A DNA stretch of 64,000 nt from DASWOJ01 sp964242415. GTDB taxonomy: Bacteria > Pseudomonadota > Alphaproteobacteria > Acetobacterales > Acetobacteraceae. The stretch is from contig CAXTAT010000025.1 of the NCBI GenBank assembly GCA_964242415.1, positions 22,984 to 86,983 on the forward strand, read 5' to 3'. How positions within the stretch are numbered: position 1 is the first letter of the stretch; every line of letters begins with the position of its first letter. Both the position numbers and the translations under genes were made by a program. Below, in pieces: positions 28,784 through 37,824 of this stretch. A model generated the notes under the pieces. It saw only the letters and a list, made by a program, of their open reading frames with translations. It had not been told where the DNA came from and did not search any database.

Positions 28784-29711
28784 TGCGGCGGCCACCGCGC
28801 GAGAGAACGTCCAGCACGGCCATGCGGACGGCCACGCCCATCTCGACCTGCTCGCCGATGACGCTGTGCGCGGGGTCGTCGGCGACGGCGCTGTCGATCT
28901 CCACGCCGCGGTTCATCGGGCCGGGGTGCATCACCAGCACGTCGGGCTTGGCGCGGGCGAGCTTGGCGGCGTCCAGGCCGAAGAAGCGGAAGTACTCGCG
29001 GGCGCTGGGGACCAGGCCGCGCGACATGCGCTCCTTTTGCAGGCGTAGCATCATCACGACATCAACGCCTTGCAGGCCGGCCTCCATGTCGTGGAACACC
29101 TGCACGCCCAGCGCCTCGGCCGCCGCCGGGATCAGGGTGGGCGGGCCGATCACGCGCACCCGGGCGCCCATTGCGCTCAGCAGGTGGATGTTGGAGCGCG
29201 CGACCCGGCTGTGCAGCACGTCGCCGCAGATCGCCACCTGCAAGCCCTCCAGCGTGCCGCGGCGGCGGCGCAGGGTCAGCGCGTCCAGCAGGGCCTGGGT
29301 GGGGTGCTCGTGCGTGCCGTCGCCGGCGTTGATGACGGCGGAGGATACCTTCTGTGCCAGCAGGTTCGGGGCGCCGGACTGGTCGTGCCGGACCACCAGG
29401 AGGTCGCAGCGCATGGCGTTCAGGGTGGAGGCGGTGTCGAGCAGCGTTTCCCCCTTGTTCACGCTGCTGGTCGAGACCGACATATTGATCACGTCCGCGC
29501 CCAGCCGCTTGCCGGCCAGCTCGAAGCTGGTGCGGGTGCGGGTGCTGTCCTCGTAGAACAGGTTGATCAGGGTGCGGCCGCGCAGCAGGTCGCGCTGCGT
29601 CTTGCCGGAGCGGTTGAGCAGGACGTAGCTCTCGGCCAGGTCGAGCAGGGTGGCGATCTCCGGGGGGTGCAGCCCCTCGATGGCCAGCAGGTGGCGGTGG
29701 GGGTAGTGCAT
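28776..29711 (-). CDS. pyrB: Aspartate carbamoyltransferase catalytic subunit
   Basis: Joins carbamoyl phosphate and aspartate in pyrimidine synthesis. The 311-residue protein has the carbamoyl phosphate site FYEDSTRTRTSFE, SVNKGETLLDT, GDGTHEHPTQALLD and the aspartate-side MMLRLQKERM and MHPGPMNRG. No regulatory pyrI gene is present. The ATG shares one base with the gltX stop, and the degenerate PyrC gene overlaps the 3' end, which fits a PyrB-PyrC' complex. Confidence 0.96.
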   Translation of the reverse strand: MHYPHRHLLAIEGLHPPEIATLLDLAESYVLLNRSGKTQRDLLRGRTLINLFYEDSTRTRTSFELAGKRLGADVINMSVSTSSVNKGETLLDTASTLNAMRCDLLVVRHDQSGAPNLLAQKVSSAVINAGDGTHEHPTQALLDALTLRRRRGTLEGLQVAICGDVLHSRVARSNIHLLSAMGARVRVIGPPTLIPAAAEALGVQVFHDMEAGLQGVDVVMMLRLQKERMSRGLVPSAREYFRFFGLDAAKLARAKPDVLVMHPGPMNRGVEIDSAVADDPAHSVIGEQVEMGVAVRMAVLDVLSRGGRRNA

Positions 29712-31171
29712 CAGGCCGCGGCGGCCGGCATCGCCGCGGCTTGGGCGATGCGGGACAGGGCCTCGTCGCGGCCCAGGGCGGCCAGGGTCAGGTCGATGGG
29801 CGGGCTGGTGGTGCTGCCGGTCAGCGCGGCACGCAGCGGCTGCGCGACCTGGCCGAGCTTGCGGCCGGCCTGTTCGGCGTAGGCTCGCAGGGCTGCGTCC
29901 AGCGCGGGGGCGGTGAAGTCGGTTGCGGCGAGGGCGCCGGCCAAGTGCGGCAGGCTGGCCTTTGCCTCCGGGGTGAGTTGCACCAGGGCTTTTGGCTCGA
30001 ACGCCAGTGGCAGTGGGTGGGCTAGGAAGGCTGCGCTGTCAGCGAGTTCCACCAGGGTCTTCGCACGCTCTTTCAGGCTGGGCATCAGGGTGCGGATGCG
30101 CGCGGCGGCGGCGGCGTCCACCTGCACGCCCCGCAAGGCCAGGCGTTCGGCGGTATCCCGGGCCAGGCGGTCATCGTCGGCGCGGCGCATCCAGATGCCG
30201 TTCAGGTTCAGCAGCTTGGCCTGGTCCAGCCGTGCGGCGGACTTGCCGACGCCGTCGAGGTCGAACAGGCGGATGGCGTCCTCGCGGTCCAGCACCTCCA
30301 CGTCGCCATGCGCCCAGCCGAGGCGGAGCAGTTGGTTGCACACCGCCTCCGGCAGGAAGCCGGCGTGCTGGTATTCCAGGACGCTGACCGCGCCGTGCCG
30401 CTTGGAGAGCTTGGCGCCGTCGGCTCCGTGGATCAGGGGGAGGTGGGCGAACCGGGGCAGGTCCCAGCCCATCGCCTGATAGACCTGGATTTGCCGGAAG
30501 GTGTTGGTCAGGTGGTCGTCGCCGCGGATGACGTGGGTGATGCCCATGTCGTGGTCGTCCACCACGACGGCGTGCAGGTAGGTCGGCACGCCGTCGCTGC
30601 GCAGGATGATCATGTCGTCCAGCTCGGCATTGGCGACGCGGACGGTGCCCTGCACCAGGTCGTCCACGATGGTTTCGCCCTGTTGCGGGGCCTTTAGGCG
30701 TATGACGGGGTTGACGCCGGGGGGGGCCTCGGCGGGGTCGCGGTCCCGCCAGCGGCCGTCATAGCGCGGCGGGCGGCCCTCGGCGGCGGCGCGCTCCCGC
30801 ATCTCGCGCAGTTCGTCCGGGGTGGTGAAGCACAGGTAGGCGTGGCCGGATGCCAGCATGGCCTGGGCGACCTCGGCGTGGCGAGCCTGGCGGGTGGACT
30901 GGAACACGGGGGGTTCGTCCGGTTGGATGTCGAGCCAGGCGAGGGCGTCCAGGATCACCTGGGTGTTGGCGGCGGTGCTGCGCTCGCGGTCGGTGTCCTC
31001 GATGCGCAGCAGGAAGTCGCCGCCGTGGTGGCGGCTGAACAGCAGGTTGAACAGCGCCGCGCGGGCGCCGCCGATGTGGAGCTGCCCGGTCGGGCTGGGG
31101 GCAAAGCGGGTGCGGACCCTCCGGGCGCCGGGGGGGTGAGCTGGCGTGGCGTCTTGCATGGCACAATTCAT
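29711..31171 (-). CDS. gltX: Glutamyl-tRNA synthetase
   Basis: Class I synthetase that charges tRNA-Glu (and in many alphaproteobacteria also tRNA-Gln, fixed later by GatCAB). The 486-residue protein has the HIGH motif in FAPSPTGQLHIGGARAALFN, RIEDTDRERS, VIRGDDHLTNTFRQ and the KMSKS-type KLSKRHGAVSV, followed by an anticodon-binding domain. Two ATGs, 31171 and 31159, are possible; neither has a strong ribosome site. It is divergent from comEC with 56 bases between, and heads a minus-strand run of overlapping genes. Confidence 0.95.
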   Translation of the reverse strand: MNCAMQDATPAHPPGARRVRTRFAPSPTGQLHIGGARAALFNLLFSRHHGGDFLLRIEDTDRERSTAANTQVILDALAWLDIQPDEPPVFQSTRQARHAEVAQAMLASGHAYLCFTTPDELREMRERAAAEGRPPRYDGRWRDRDPAEAPPGVNPVIRLKAPQQGETIVDDLVQGTVRVANAELDDMIILRSDGVPTYLHAVVVDDHDMGITHVIRGDDHLTNTFRQIQVYQAMGWDLPRFAHLPLIHGADGAKLSKRHGAVSVLEYQHAGFLPEAVCNQLLRLGWAHGDVEVLDREDAIRLFDLDGVGKSAARLDQAKLLNLNGIWMRRADDDRLARDTAERLALRGVQVDAAAAARIRTLMPSLKERAKTLVELADSAAFLAHPLPLAFEPKALVQLTPEAKASLPHLAGALAATDFTAPALDAALRAYAEQAGRKLGQVAQPLRAALTGSTTSPPIDLTLAALGRDEALSRIAQAAAMPAAAA

Positions 31172-31227
31172 AACATGCCCGGCGATGACGTGGGAGGTGC
31201 CGCCGTCGTAGCCTGCCGTCGGAGGGT

Positions 31228-33387
31228 ATGGTGCGACGGTCGATTGCAGCCTTGGGCGCCTGGGCTGCGGCGCATCGGCCGGTGCGGCTTGCTGCTGCCC
31301 TCGACGGCTGGATCGATGCCGAGCATGGCCGATTCATGCCTTGGCTGGCGGTCGCGATGATTGCCGGGGCGGCCAGCTACTTCGGCCTGCGGACCGAGCC
31401 GGCGGCTTGGACGGGCGGTGCTGCGGTGCTGGTGGCGGCGCTGGGCACCGCGGCCACCTGGCGGTTCCGGGTGCCGCGCGCGGTGGCGATGGCGGCGCTG
31501 GTCGGCGCGGCCGGGTTCCTGTCCGCCCAGGCGCAGACCCGGCGCGCCCTGCCCATCGACGCCCTGCCGGTCAAGGCGGCGATCCTTACCGGGACCGTCC
31601 GCGCCGTGGATGCGCTGCCGGAGGGACGCCGCGTGCTGCTGGCCGGGGTGCGGACCGATCCGGCGCAGCCGGCGCTGGCCCGGCTGGTGCGCGTCCGGCT
31701 GCGCCGTGGCGACCTTGTTGATCTGGCCGCTGGCGACCGCATCCAGTTGCGGTCGCTGATCCGCCCGCCTGCGCCGCCGGCCTATCCTGGGGGATGGGAT
31801 TTGCAACGGGATGCGTTCTTTTCCGGCCTCGGCGCATCCGGCTTTGCGCTGAACCCGGCTGTGGTGCTGGAGCATGTAGAGCCTGCTGGCGCGGCGGCCT
31901 GGCTGCAGGGCCTACGCGATGGCATTGCGCGCCGGGTTATCGCTGGTTTGCCGGGACCCGAGGGCGCCGTGGCGGCGACGGTGCTGACCGGCACGGGGAC
32001 CGCGATCCCGGCGGCCGACCGGGCGGCGTTCCGCGATTCCGGGCTGGCGCACCTGCTTGCGGTGGCCGGGCTGCACATCGGCATCGTGATGGGCCTGGTG
32101 ATGGGCGGCACCCGGCTGATGCTGGCCGCCAGCGAGCGGGCGGCGCTGCATTGGCCGACCAAGGCCATCGCGGGCGGTGTGGCCCTGGCGGTCGGCGGCG
32201 GCTACTTGCTGCTGACTGGCGCGCATGTGCCGATCATCCGCAGCTTTGCGATGGCGTGCCTGGTGACGCTGGGGCTGATGCTGGGGCGGCGGTCGCTGTC
32301 GCTGCGCGGCCTGGCGCTGGCGGCGGCGGCGATCGTGCTGATCGCGCCCAACGAGGTCGCGGGCGTCAGCTTCCAGATGAGCTTTGCCGCCGTGCTGGCG
32401 CTGATTGCTGGATATGAGGCGATGCGGCCGGTGCTGGCCCGGCTGCACGGCAACGGCGTCGGGCGGCGGACGCTGCACCACCTGGCGCTGCTGGCGTTGA
32501 CTAGCCTGCTGGCTGGGACGGCTTCGGCGCCGTTTGCGGCCTACCATTTTGGGCACTTCCAGTTGTACTTCATTGTGGCCAACCTGGCGGCGGTGCCGAT
32601 CACCGCGTTCCTGGTGATGCCGGCCGGGCTGGCCGCGTTGGCGTTGATGCCGATGGGACTGGAGCAACTGGCACTCGCGCCGATGGGGTGGGGCATCGAG
32701 GCCATCCTGTGGATCGCGCGCACCGTGTCGGGGTGGCCGGCGGCGACGCTGGCGGTCCCGGCCATGCCGGGGTGGGGATTGCTGGTGGTCGGCGGCGGGC
32801 TGGCCTGGCTGGGGCTGTGGCGGAGCCGGGTGCGCCTTGCCGGGGCGGCTGTGATGGCGGCGGGATTGCTATCGTGCCTGGCCGCGCGGCCGCCGGACGT
32901 TCTGGTGTCGAGCGATGCCCGGCTGATCGCCTTCCGCGACGGCGGCTATTGGTTGCAGTCCCGGTCGGGCGCGTCCGGGTTTGTCCGCGATGCCTGGCGG
33001 GACCACTTGGCGGCCGGCCCGCTGCAAGTCTTGCAGGAGGAAAGTCCCGCTGGCTGCACCGCGTCTGCCTGCCGGGTCGGTCCTGTGGGCCTGCTGGTGC
33101 TGCGCGATGCCGCGCGCGTGGGCGACTGCACGGGTATCCGGCTGCTGGTGTCAGCCGAGCCTGCACGGGGGGAGTGCCCCTCCGGCGTGCCCTACATTGA
33201 CCGGTTCAGCGTTTGGCGGGACGGCGCTTACGCGGCCTGGCTGACGCCGGAGGGTGCGCGGGTGCTGTCGGACCGGACGTATCGCGGCGAGCGGCCATGG
33301 GTGCCGCCGCCGCCGCAGCCGCACCACTCGGTGCCCAACCTGCCGATGGCTGCGGCGGAGGAGATGCCTGTGGCGCTGACCGACTGA
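31228..33387 (+). CDS. comEC: ComEC/Rec2-type DNA uptake channel protein
   Basis: Polytopic inner-membrane protein for DNA uptake across the membrane. The 719-residue protein has an N-terminal soluble OB-like region (DUF4131 type, about residues 60-200), then the competence domain with about eight membrane segments (about 225-560) including SGLAHLLAVAGLHIGIVMG and AHVPIIRSFAMA. The C-terminal 160 residues show none of the HxHxDH metal ligands of the beta-lactamase-like nuclease domain found in longer ComECs. The assigned ATG lies almost against GGAGGG, so the next codon, GTG, may be the true start. The gene is monocistronic, divergent from gltX and convergent with lexA, 5 bases apart. Confidence 0.9.
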   Translation: MVRRSIAALGAWAAAHRPVRLAAALDGWIDAEHGRFMPWLAVAMIAGAASYFGLRTEPAAWTGGAAVLVAALGTAATWRFRVPRAVAMAALVGAAGFLSAQAQTRRALPIDALPVKAAILTGTVRAVDALPEGRRVLLAGVRTDPAQPALARLVRVRLRRGDLVDLAAGDRIQLRSLIRPPAPPAYPGGWDLQRDAFFSGLGASGFALNPAVVLEHVEPAGAAAWLQGLRDGIARRVIAGLPGPEGAVAATVLTGTGTAIPAADRAAFRDSGLAHLLAVAGLHIGIVMGLVMGGTRLMLAASERAALHWPTKAIAGGVALAVGGGYLLLTGAHVPIIRSFAMACLVTLGLMLGRRSLSLRGLALAAAAIVLIAPNEVAGVSFQMSFAAVLALIAGYEAMRPVLARLHGNGVGRRTLHHLALLALTSLLAGTASAPFAAYHFGHFQLYFIVANLAAVPITAFLVMPAGLAALALMPMGLEQLALAPMGWGIEAILWIARTVSGWPAATLAVPAMPGWGLLVVGGGLAWLGLWRSRVRLAGAAVMAAGLLSCLAARPPDVLVSSDARLIAFRDGGYWLQSRSGASGFVRDAWRDHLAAGPLQVLQEESPAGCTASACRVGPVGLLVLRDAARVGDCTGIRLLVSAEPARGECPSGVPYIDRFSVWRDGAYAAWLTPEGARVLSDRTYRGERPWVPPPPQPHHSVPNLPMAAAEEMPVALTD

Positions 33388-33392
33388 CCGGC

Positions 33393-34106
33393 TCAGAACT
33401 TCCGCAGCAGGGCGACCAGGCGGCCCTGCACCTTGACGCGGTCTGCCGGGAAGATGCGGATCTCGTGCCGCTTGTTCGCCGGCTCCAGCGCGACCGAGTT
33501 CCCGCGGCGCCGCAGACGCTTCAAGGTGACCTCGGCGTCGTCGATCAGGGCGACGATGATCTGCCCGTTGTCGGCCGACTCGCCCCGGCGGATGATCACC
33601 GTGTCGCCGTCCAGGATGCCGGCCTCGATCATCGAGTCACCGGCGACTTCGAGGGCGTAGTGCTCGCCGTTGCTCAGCAGGGCCACCGGGACCTCGATTT
33701 GCGCGCCGCTGTCGCGCAGGGCCTCGATCGGCAGGCCGGCCGCGATCCGGCCGTAGAGCGGCAGTTGCACCGCACCGACCTCGTTGGCCGAGCGCACGCC
33801 GGGCAGGCGGCCGGAGAAGTCGCCGCGGATGACGTTCGGGGCGAACGCTGGGGCCTCGGCCTCGGCGGCAACCTCGATTTCGCGCCCGGCGTCGTTCGGC
33901 AGCCGCACCACCTCCAACGCACGGGCGCGGTGGTGGCGGCGGCGGAGGAAGCCACGCTCCTCCAGGGCGGAGATCAGGCGGTGGATGCCCGACTTGGACC
34001 GGAGCTGGAGTGCCTCCTTCATCTCCTCGAAGCTTGGGGAGAAGCCGGTTGCTCTCAGGTGCTGGTCGATGAAGGTCAGCAACTCGTGCTGTTTGCGTGT
34101 CAACAT
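33393..34106 (-). CDS. lexA: SOS response repressor LexA
   Basis: Represses DNA-damage genes and is inactivated by RecA-stimulated self-cleavage. The 237-residue protein has an N-terminal winged helix (MLTRKQHELLTFIDQHL, GFSPSFEEMKEALQLRSKSG) and a C-terminal S24 peptidase domain with cleavage site Ala123-Gly124 in GRIAAG, catalytic Ser158 in AGDSMIEAG and Lys196 in VTLKRL. ATG at 34106 is chosen since homology begins there; an upstream frame start at 34172 would cross the operator region. A GTTC-N7-GTTC box upstream indicates autoregulation. Confidence 0.97.
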   Translation of the reverse strand: MLTRKQHELLTFIDQHLRATGFSPSFEEMKEALQLRSKSGIHRLISALEERGFLRRRHHRARALEVVRLPNDAGREIEVAAEAEAPAFAPNVIRGDFSGRLPGVRSANEVGAVQLPLYGRIAAGLPIEALRDSGAQIEVPVALLSNGEHYALEVAGDSMIEAGILDGDTVIIRRGESADNGQIIVALIDDAEVTLKRLRRRGNSVALEPANKRHEIRIFPADRVKVQGRLVALLRKF

Positions 34107-34180
34107 GAAAAAGCTCTCTCGTGCCCGGCTGGCTGCAACCGGAGAATCGGGGCGTGCGGAACAAATAGACAACTCGGGTT

Positions 34181-34195
34181 GTTCTAGATTGGTTC
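34181..34195. promoter_or_regulatory. LexA operator (SOS box) of lexA
   Basis: GTTC TAGATTG GTTC is a perfect match to the alphaproteobacterial SOS box GTTC-N7-GTTC. It lies 75 bases upstream of the lexA start and downstream of the moeA stop. A second half-like element (GAACAAATAGACAAC, 34159-34173) is next to it. Confidence 0.85.
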
Positions 34196-34273
34196 GCTCG
34201 GCCGCGTCAACAGGTGCTCCCGCACCGGCAGGCGGCTGTCTTTCCGGGTGACCTTGGAATCCAGGTCAGGGTC

Positions 34274-35476
34274 TCATACGCCGAGCAGGTCCAGGCGGAT
34301 GACCGGCACCGGCGCGCCTGCGGGGAGGGCGGGGGCGTGCGGCGGCCGGACAACCAGGCCATCGGCCTGGGCCAGCAGCCAGAGCAGCGAGGAGTCCTGC
34401 CGGGAGAACGGCGTCGCCTGCGGCCCATCTGGCCCGAGGGCGATGCTGGACCGCAGGTAGTCCTGCCGTTGGTCATTGGCTTCCAGCGGCGCCCCGAGCC
34501 GCATCGTGGTGGGCCGCGGCGCATCGCCCGGCAGGCCGGACAGCCGGGCCAGTGCGGGCAGCAGGAACAGCACCGCGCACACCAGCGCGGAAACCGGGTT
34601 GCCCGGCAGACCCAGGACCGGAATGCCCTTGAGCATCCCGAACAGCAGCGGCTTGCCGGGCCGCATGGCGATGCGCCAGAAGTCGAGGGCGAAGCCATGC
34701 TCGCCCAGGCCGCTCTGCACCAGGTCGTAGTCGCCGACGCTCGCCCCGCCGGTGGTGACGAGCAGGTCCACGCCGCCCAATGCCCCCACGGCCTCGGCCA
34801 CGGCGGCGCGCGTGTCGCGGGCGATTGGCAGCACCAGCGGGTCGCCGCCGCCGCTGCGCACCAGCGCCGCCAAGGCATGCGCGTTCGAGCTGACGATGCC
34901 GCCGGGGGTCAGGGGGTCGCCGGGCATGGCGATCTCGTCGCCGGTCGCCAGGATGGCCACCCGGGGGCGCCGGTGCACCGCTAGCCAGGGATGGTTCGCC
35001 GCGGCTGCCAGCCCGACGCCGCGCGCGCCTAGCCGCACGCCGGCGGGCAGCAATCTGTCGCCGATGCGGAAATCCTGTCCTGCGCGGCGTATGTGGCGTC
35101 CGGCCTGCGCCTGGGTGGTCAGCCGCATGGTGCCGCCCTCGGCGGCGACGTCCTCCTGGGCGACGACGCAATCGGCGCCGGCCGGGACGGCGCTGCCGGT
35201 GAACAACCGAACCGCCTGGCCGGCGCCGACCTCGCGCAATAGCGGCCGGCCGGCGGGTGCCTCGCCGATTATGTGCAGCACTGCTCCCAGCGTGCCATCG
35301 GCGGCGCGCAAGGCGTAGCCGTCCATGGCGGACACGTCGGTGGGCGGCTGGGTCAGGCGCGCGGCGACCGGCGCTGCGGTCACCCGGCCCCAGGCCTCGG
35401 CCAGCGCCACCAGCTCCGCCTGGGTGGGGCGGAGCGGGGCGACGATGCGGGTGCGCGTCTCGTCGACTGAGAGCAT
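34274..35476 (-). CDS. moeA: Molybdopterin molybdenumtransferase MoeA
   Basis: Inserts molybdate into adenylated molybdopterin to complete molybdenum cofactor. The 400-residue protein has the MoeA N-terminal part (DVSAMDGYALRAAD, FTGSAVPAGADCVV), the MoCF-binding domain with ATGDEI and VTTGGASVGDYD, GLPGNPVSA and a C-terminal beta domain. ATG at 35476 is chosen; GTG at 35491 is possible. It follows moaC by 19 bases on the same strand, so molybdenum cofactor genes are appended to the trp run. Confidence 0.95.
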   Translation of the reverse strand: MLSVDETRTRIVAPLRPTQAELVALAEAWGRVTAAPVAARLTQPPTDVSAMDGYALRAADGTLGAVLHIIGEAPAGRPLLREVGAGQAVRLFTGSAVPAGADCVVAQEDVAAEGGTMRLTTQAQAGRHIRRAGQDFRIGDRLLPAGVRLGARGVGLAAAANHPWLAVHRRPRVAILATGDEIAMPGDPLTPGGIVSSNAHALAALVRSGGGDPLVLPIARDTRAAVAEAVGALGGVDLLVTTGGASVGDYDLVQSGLGEHGFALDFWRIAMRPGKPLLFGMLKGIPVLGLPGNPVSALVCAVLFLLPALARLSGLPGDAPRPTTMRLGAPLEANDQRQDYLRSSIALGPDGPQATPFSRQDSSLLWLLAQADGLVVRPPHAPALPAGAPVPVIRLDLLGV

Positions 35477-35495
35477 CGGGAGCGAAGGCACCGGG

Positions 35496-35975
35496 TCAGT
35501 CCTGCCGGAACTCGCCGGACTTGCCGCCGTCCTTGTGCACGACGCGCAGGCCGTCGATGCGCATGCCGCGGTCAACCGCCTTGCACATATCGTACACCGT
35601 GAGGGCGGCGATGCTTGCCGCAGTCAGCGCCTCCATCTCGACGCCGGTGCGGCCGGTGGTGCGGACGGTTGCGGCGATGTCGATGCCGCACGCCGCAGCA
35701 GCCTCCTCCAGATCGACCGTCACGGCCGAGATGGGCAGCGGATGGCAGAGCGGGATCAGGTCCGCAGTGCGCTTGGCGGCCATGATCCCTGCCAGGCGCG
35801 CGACGCCGAGCACGTCGCCCTTCTTCGCCTGGCCGGACAGGACCAGCGCCAGCGTCTCCGGCTGCATCAGCACGGTGACGCGCGCGGTGGCGCTGCGGTC
35901 GGTTTCCGGCTTTGCGGACACATCGACCATCACGGCGCGGCCCTGGCGGTCGAAGTGGGTCAGCGCCCCGGTCAT
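35496..35975 (-). CDS. moaC: Cyclic pyranopterin monophosphate synthase MoaC
   Basis: Second enzyme of molybdenum cofactor synthesis, forming cyclic pyranopterin monophosphate. The 159-residue protein shows MVDVSAKPETDRSATARV, AKKGDVLGVARLAGIMAAKR, LIPLCHPLPI, TGVEMEALTA and YDMCKAVDRGM, the complete MoaC pattern. Its ATGA start overlaps the trpC stop by 4 bases, and moeA follows. Confidence 0.97.
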   Translation of the reverse strand: MTGALTHFDRQGRAVMVDVSAKPETDRSATARVTVLMQPETLALVLSGQAKKGDVLGVARLAGIMAAKRTADLIPLCHPLPISAVTVDLEEAAAACGIDIAATVRTTGRTGVEMEALTAASIAALTVYDMCKAVDRGMRIDGLRVVHKDGGKSGEFRQD

Positions 35976-36787
35976 TCCGTGCGCCCCAGCAGGGCACGGG
36001 TTGCCGCGCCGACATCGGGCTGGCGCAGCAGGCTTTCGCCGACCAGGAAGCATGACGCGCCGGCCTCCGCCAGGCGCAGCACGTCGGCATGGGTGCGGAT
36101 GCCGCTCTCGGCGATCAAGAAGCGGTCTGAGGGAACATGCGGTGCCAGCTCGGCCGTTGTTGCCAGGTCGGTTCGCAACGTCTTGAGGTTGCGGTTGTTG
36201 ATGCCGATCAACTGCGTCTCCAGCCCGAGCGCGCGGTCGAGTTCGCCACGGTTGTGCACCTCGGCGAGCACGTCCATGTCGAGCGCACGGGCCAGCACCT
36301 CCAGGTCCCGCGCCTGGGTGTCGGTCAGCGCCGCCAGGATCAGCAGGACGCAATCGGCACCCATCAGGCGGCTCTCGTAGATTTGCCAGGGGTCGAGCAT
36401 GAAGTCCTTGCGCAGCACCGGCAGGGCAACGGCGGCACGCGCCAGGCGCAGGTGTTCCGCGTCGCCCTCGAAGTAGGGCTTGTCGGTGAGGACGGACAGG
36501 CAGGTCGCACCGGCGTCGGCGTAGGTCCGTGCCAGTGCCTCGGGGTCGAAGTCGGCGCGGATCAGTCCGGCGGAGGGCGAGGCGCGCTTGATCTCGGCGA
36601 TGAGGCCGTAGCGTCCGGCGGCGACCGAATGCTTCAGGGCATGGCCGAAGCCGCGGGTCGGACGCCGCCGGGCATCGATCCGGCTTGCCAGCGTGGCGAT
36701 CGGCGCCTCGGCCTGGCGGCGCTGCACCTCCGCCAGGGTGTCGGCGCAGATTTGGGCCAGCGCGTCGGGGAGGGCGGCATCCATCAT
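35972..36787 (-). CDS. trpC: Indole-3-glycerol phosphate synthase
   Basis: Cyclises CdRP to indole-3-glycerol phosphate in tryptophan synthesis. The 271-residue TIM barrel has IAEIKRASPSAGLI, VLTDKPYFEGD, VLRKDFMLDPWQIYE, LIGINNRNLKT and AESGIRTHAD. It is not fused to TrpF. It begins 15 bases after trpD stops, with two adjacent ATG codons (36787 and 36784), and overlaps moaC at its end. Confidence 0.97.
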   Translation of the reverse strand: MMDAALPDALAQICADTLAEVQRRQAEAPIATLASRIDARRRPTRGFGHALKHSVAAGRYGLIAEIKRASPSAGLIRADFDPEALARTYADAGATCLSVLTDKPYFEGDAEHLRLARAAVALPVLRKDFMLDPWQIYESRLMGADCVLLILAALTDTQARDLEVLARALDMDVLAEVHNRGELDRALGLETQLIGINNRNLKTLRTDLATTAELAPHVPSDRFLIAESGIRTHADVLRLAEAGASCFLVGESLLRQPDVGAATRALLGRTE

Positions 36788-36802
36788 GCGTTCCGTTCGT
36801 TG

Positions 36803-37810
36803 TTAGTGGGTTGCACGGCGAAGCTTGTCCAATGCGGTACGCGCGCATCCTGCGTCTAGCGAACGGGCTGCCATTGCGGCGCCCTCCGTCAGGTCCCCAG
36901 TTCGCCCGGCAACGATCAGGCCGGCGGCGGCGTTCAGCACCACGGTGTCGCGGTAGGCGCCATCCTGGCCCGCCAGCAACGCCTGCAACGCGCCGGCGTT
37001 TTCCTGGGCATCGCCGCCACGGATGGCCTCCAGTGGGGAGCGTTGCAGCCCTGCCTGCTCGGGGGTGACGGTGAGGTCGCGCAACGCTCCGTCGCGTAGC
37101 TCGACGACCTGGTTTTCTCCGGCGACCGTCAATTCGTCCAGGCCCTGGCCGTGCACCAGCCAGGCGCGTTGGGTGCCGAGTTGGTGCAGCGTCTCCGCCA
37201 TGGGGCGCAACCACCTGGGATCATAGACTCCGGTCAGTTGGCGGCTGACCTGCGCGGGGTTGGCCAGGGGTCCCAGCAGGTTGAAGATCGTCCGGGTGCC
37301 GAGTTCCACACGCGGCCCGGCGGCGTGGCGGAGCGCGGCGTGGTGCCGGGGGGCGAACATGAACACGCAGCCGGCCTCGGCCAGCACCTGCGGCAGGCGG
37401 TCCAGGGGGACATCGACGTTCACGCCCAGGGCGGCCAGCACGTCGGCGCCGCCAGACCGGGATGATAGGGCACGGTTGCCATGCTTTGCGACCGGGACGC
37501 CGCATCCGGCCAGGACGAAGGTGACGGCGGTGGAGACGTTCAGCGTGCCGCCGCCGTCGCCGCCGGTGCCGCAGACATCCATGGCGCCGGGCGGTGCGGT
37601 GACGGTGGCCATGCGCGACCGCATGGCGCGGACGGCGCCGGTCAGCTCGGCCACGGTTTCCCGGCGCAGGCGCAGCGCCATCAGCAGGGCGGCGATCTGC
37701 GCCGGGGTGGCCTCGCCGGACATGATGATGCCGAATGCCTCCTCGGCCTCGTCGGCGGAGAGGGTCGCGCCGTCGGCCAGGCGGGCGAGGACGGGCTTGA
37801 GGGTGGACAC
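36803..37810 (-). CDS. trpD: Anthranilate phosphoribosyltransferase
   Basis: Transfers phosphoribosyl to anthranilate. The 335-residue protein has the PRPP-binding GTGGDGGGTLNVSTA, KHGNRALSSRSGGADVLAALG and TIFNLLGPLANPA. The start is GTG at 37810 and it lies 14 bases after trpG. The helical N-terminal domain is full length. Confidence 0.97.
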   Translation of the reverse strand: MSTLKPVLARLADGATLSADEAEEAFGIIMSGEATPAQIAALLMALRLRRETVAELTGAVRAMRSRMATVTAPPGAMDVCGTGGDGGGTLNVSTAVTFVLAGCGVPVAKHGNRALSSRSGGADVLAALGVNVDVPLDRLPQVLAEAGCVFMFAPRHHAALRHAAGPRVELGTRTIFNLLGPLANPAQVSRQLTGVYDPRWLRPMAETLHQLGTQRAWLVHGQGLDELTVAGENQVVELRDGALRDLTVTPEQAGLQRSPLEAIRGGDAQENAGALQALLAGQDGAYRDTVVLNAAAGLIVAGRTGDLTEGAAMAARSLDAGCARTALDKLRRATH

Positions 37811-37824
37811 CTCAGCCGCCCCGC

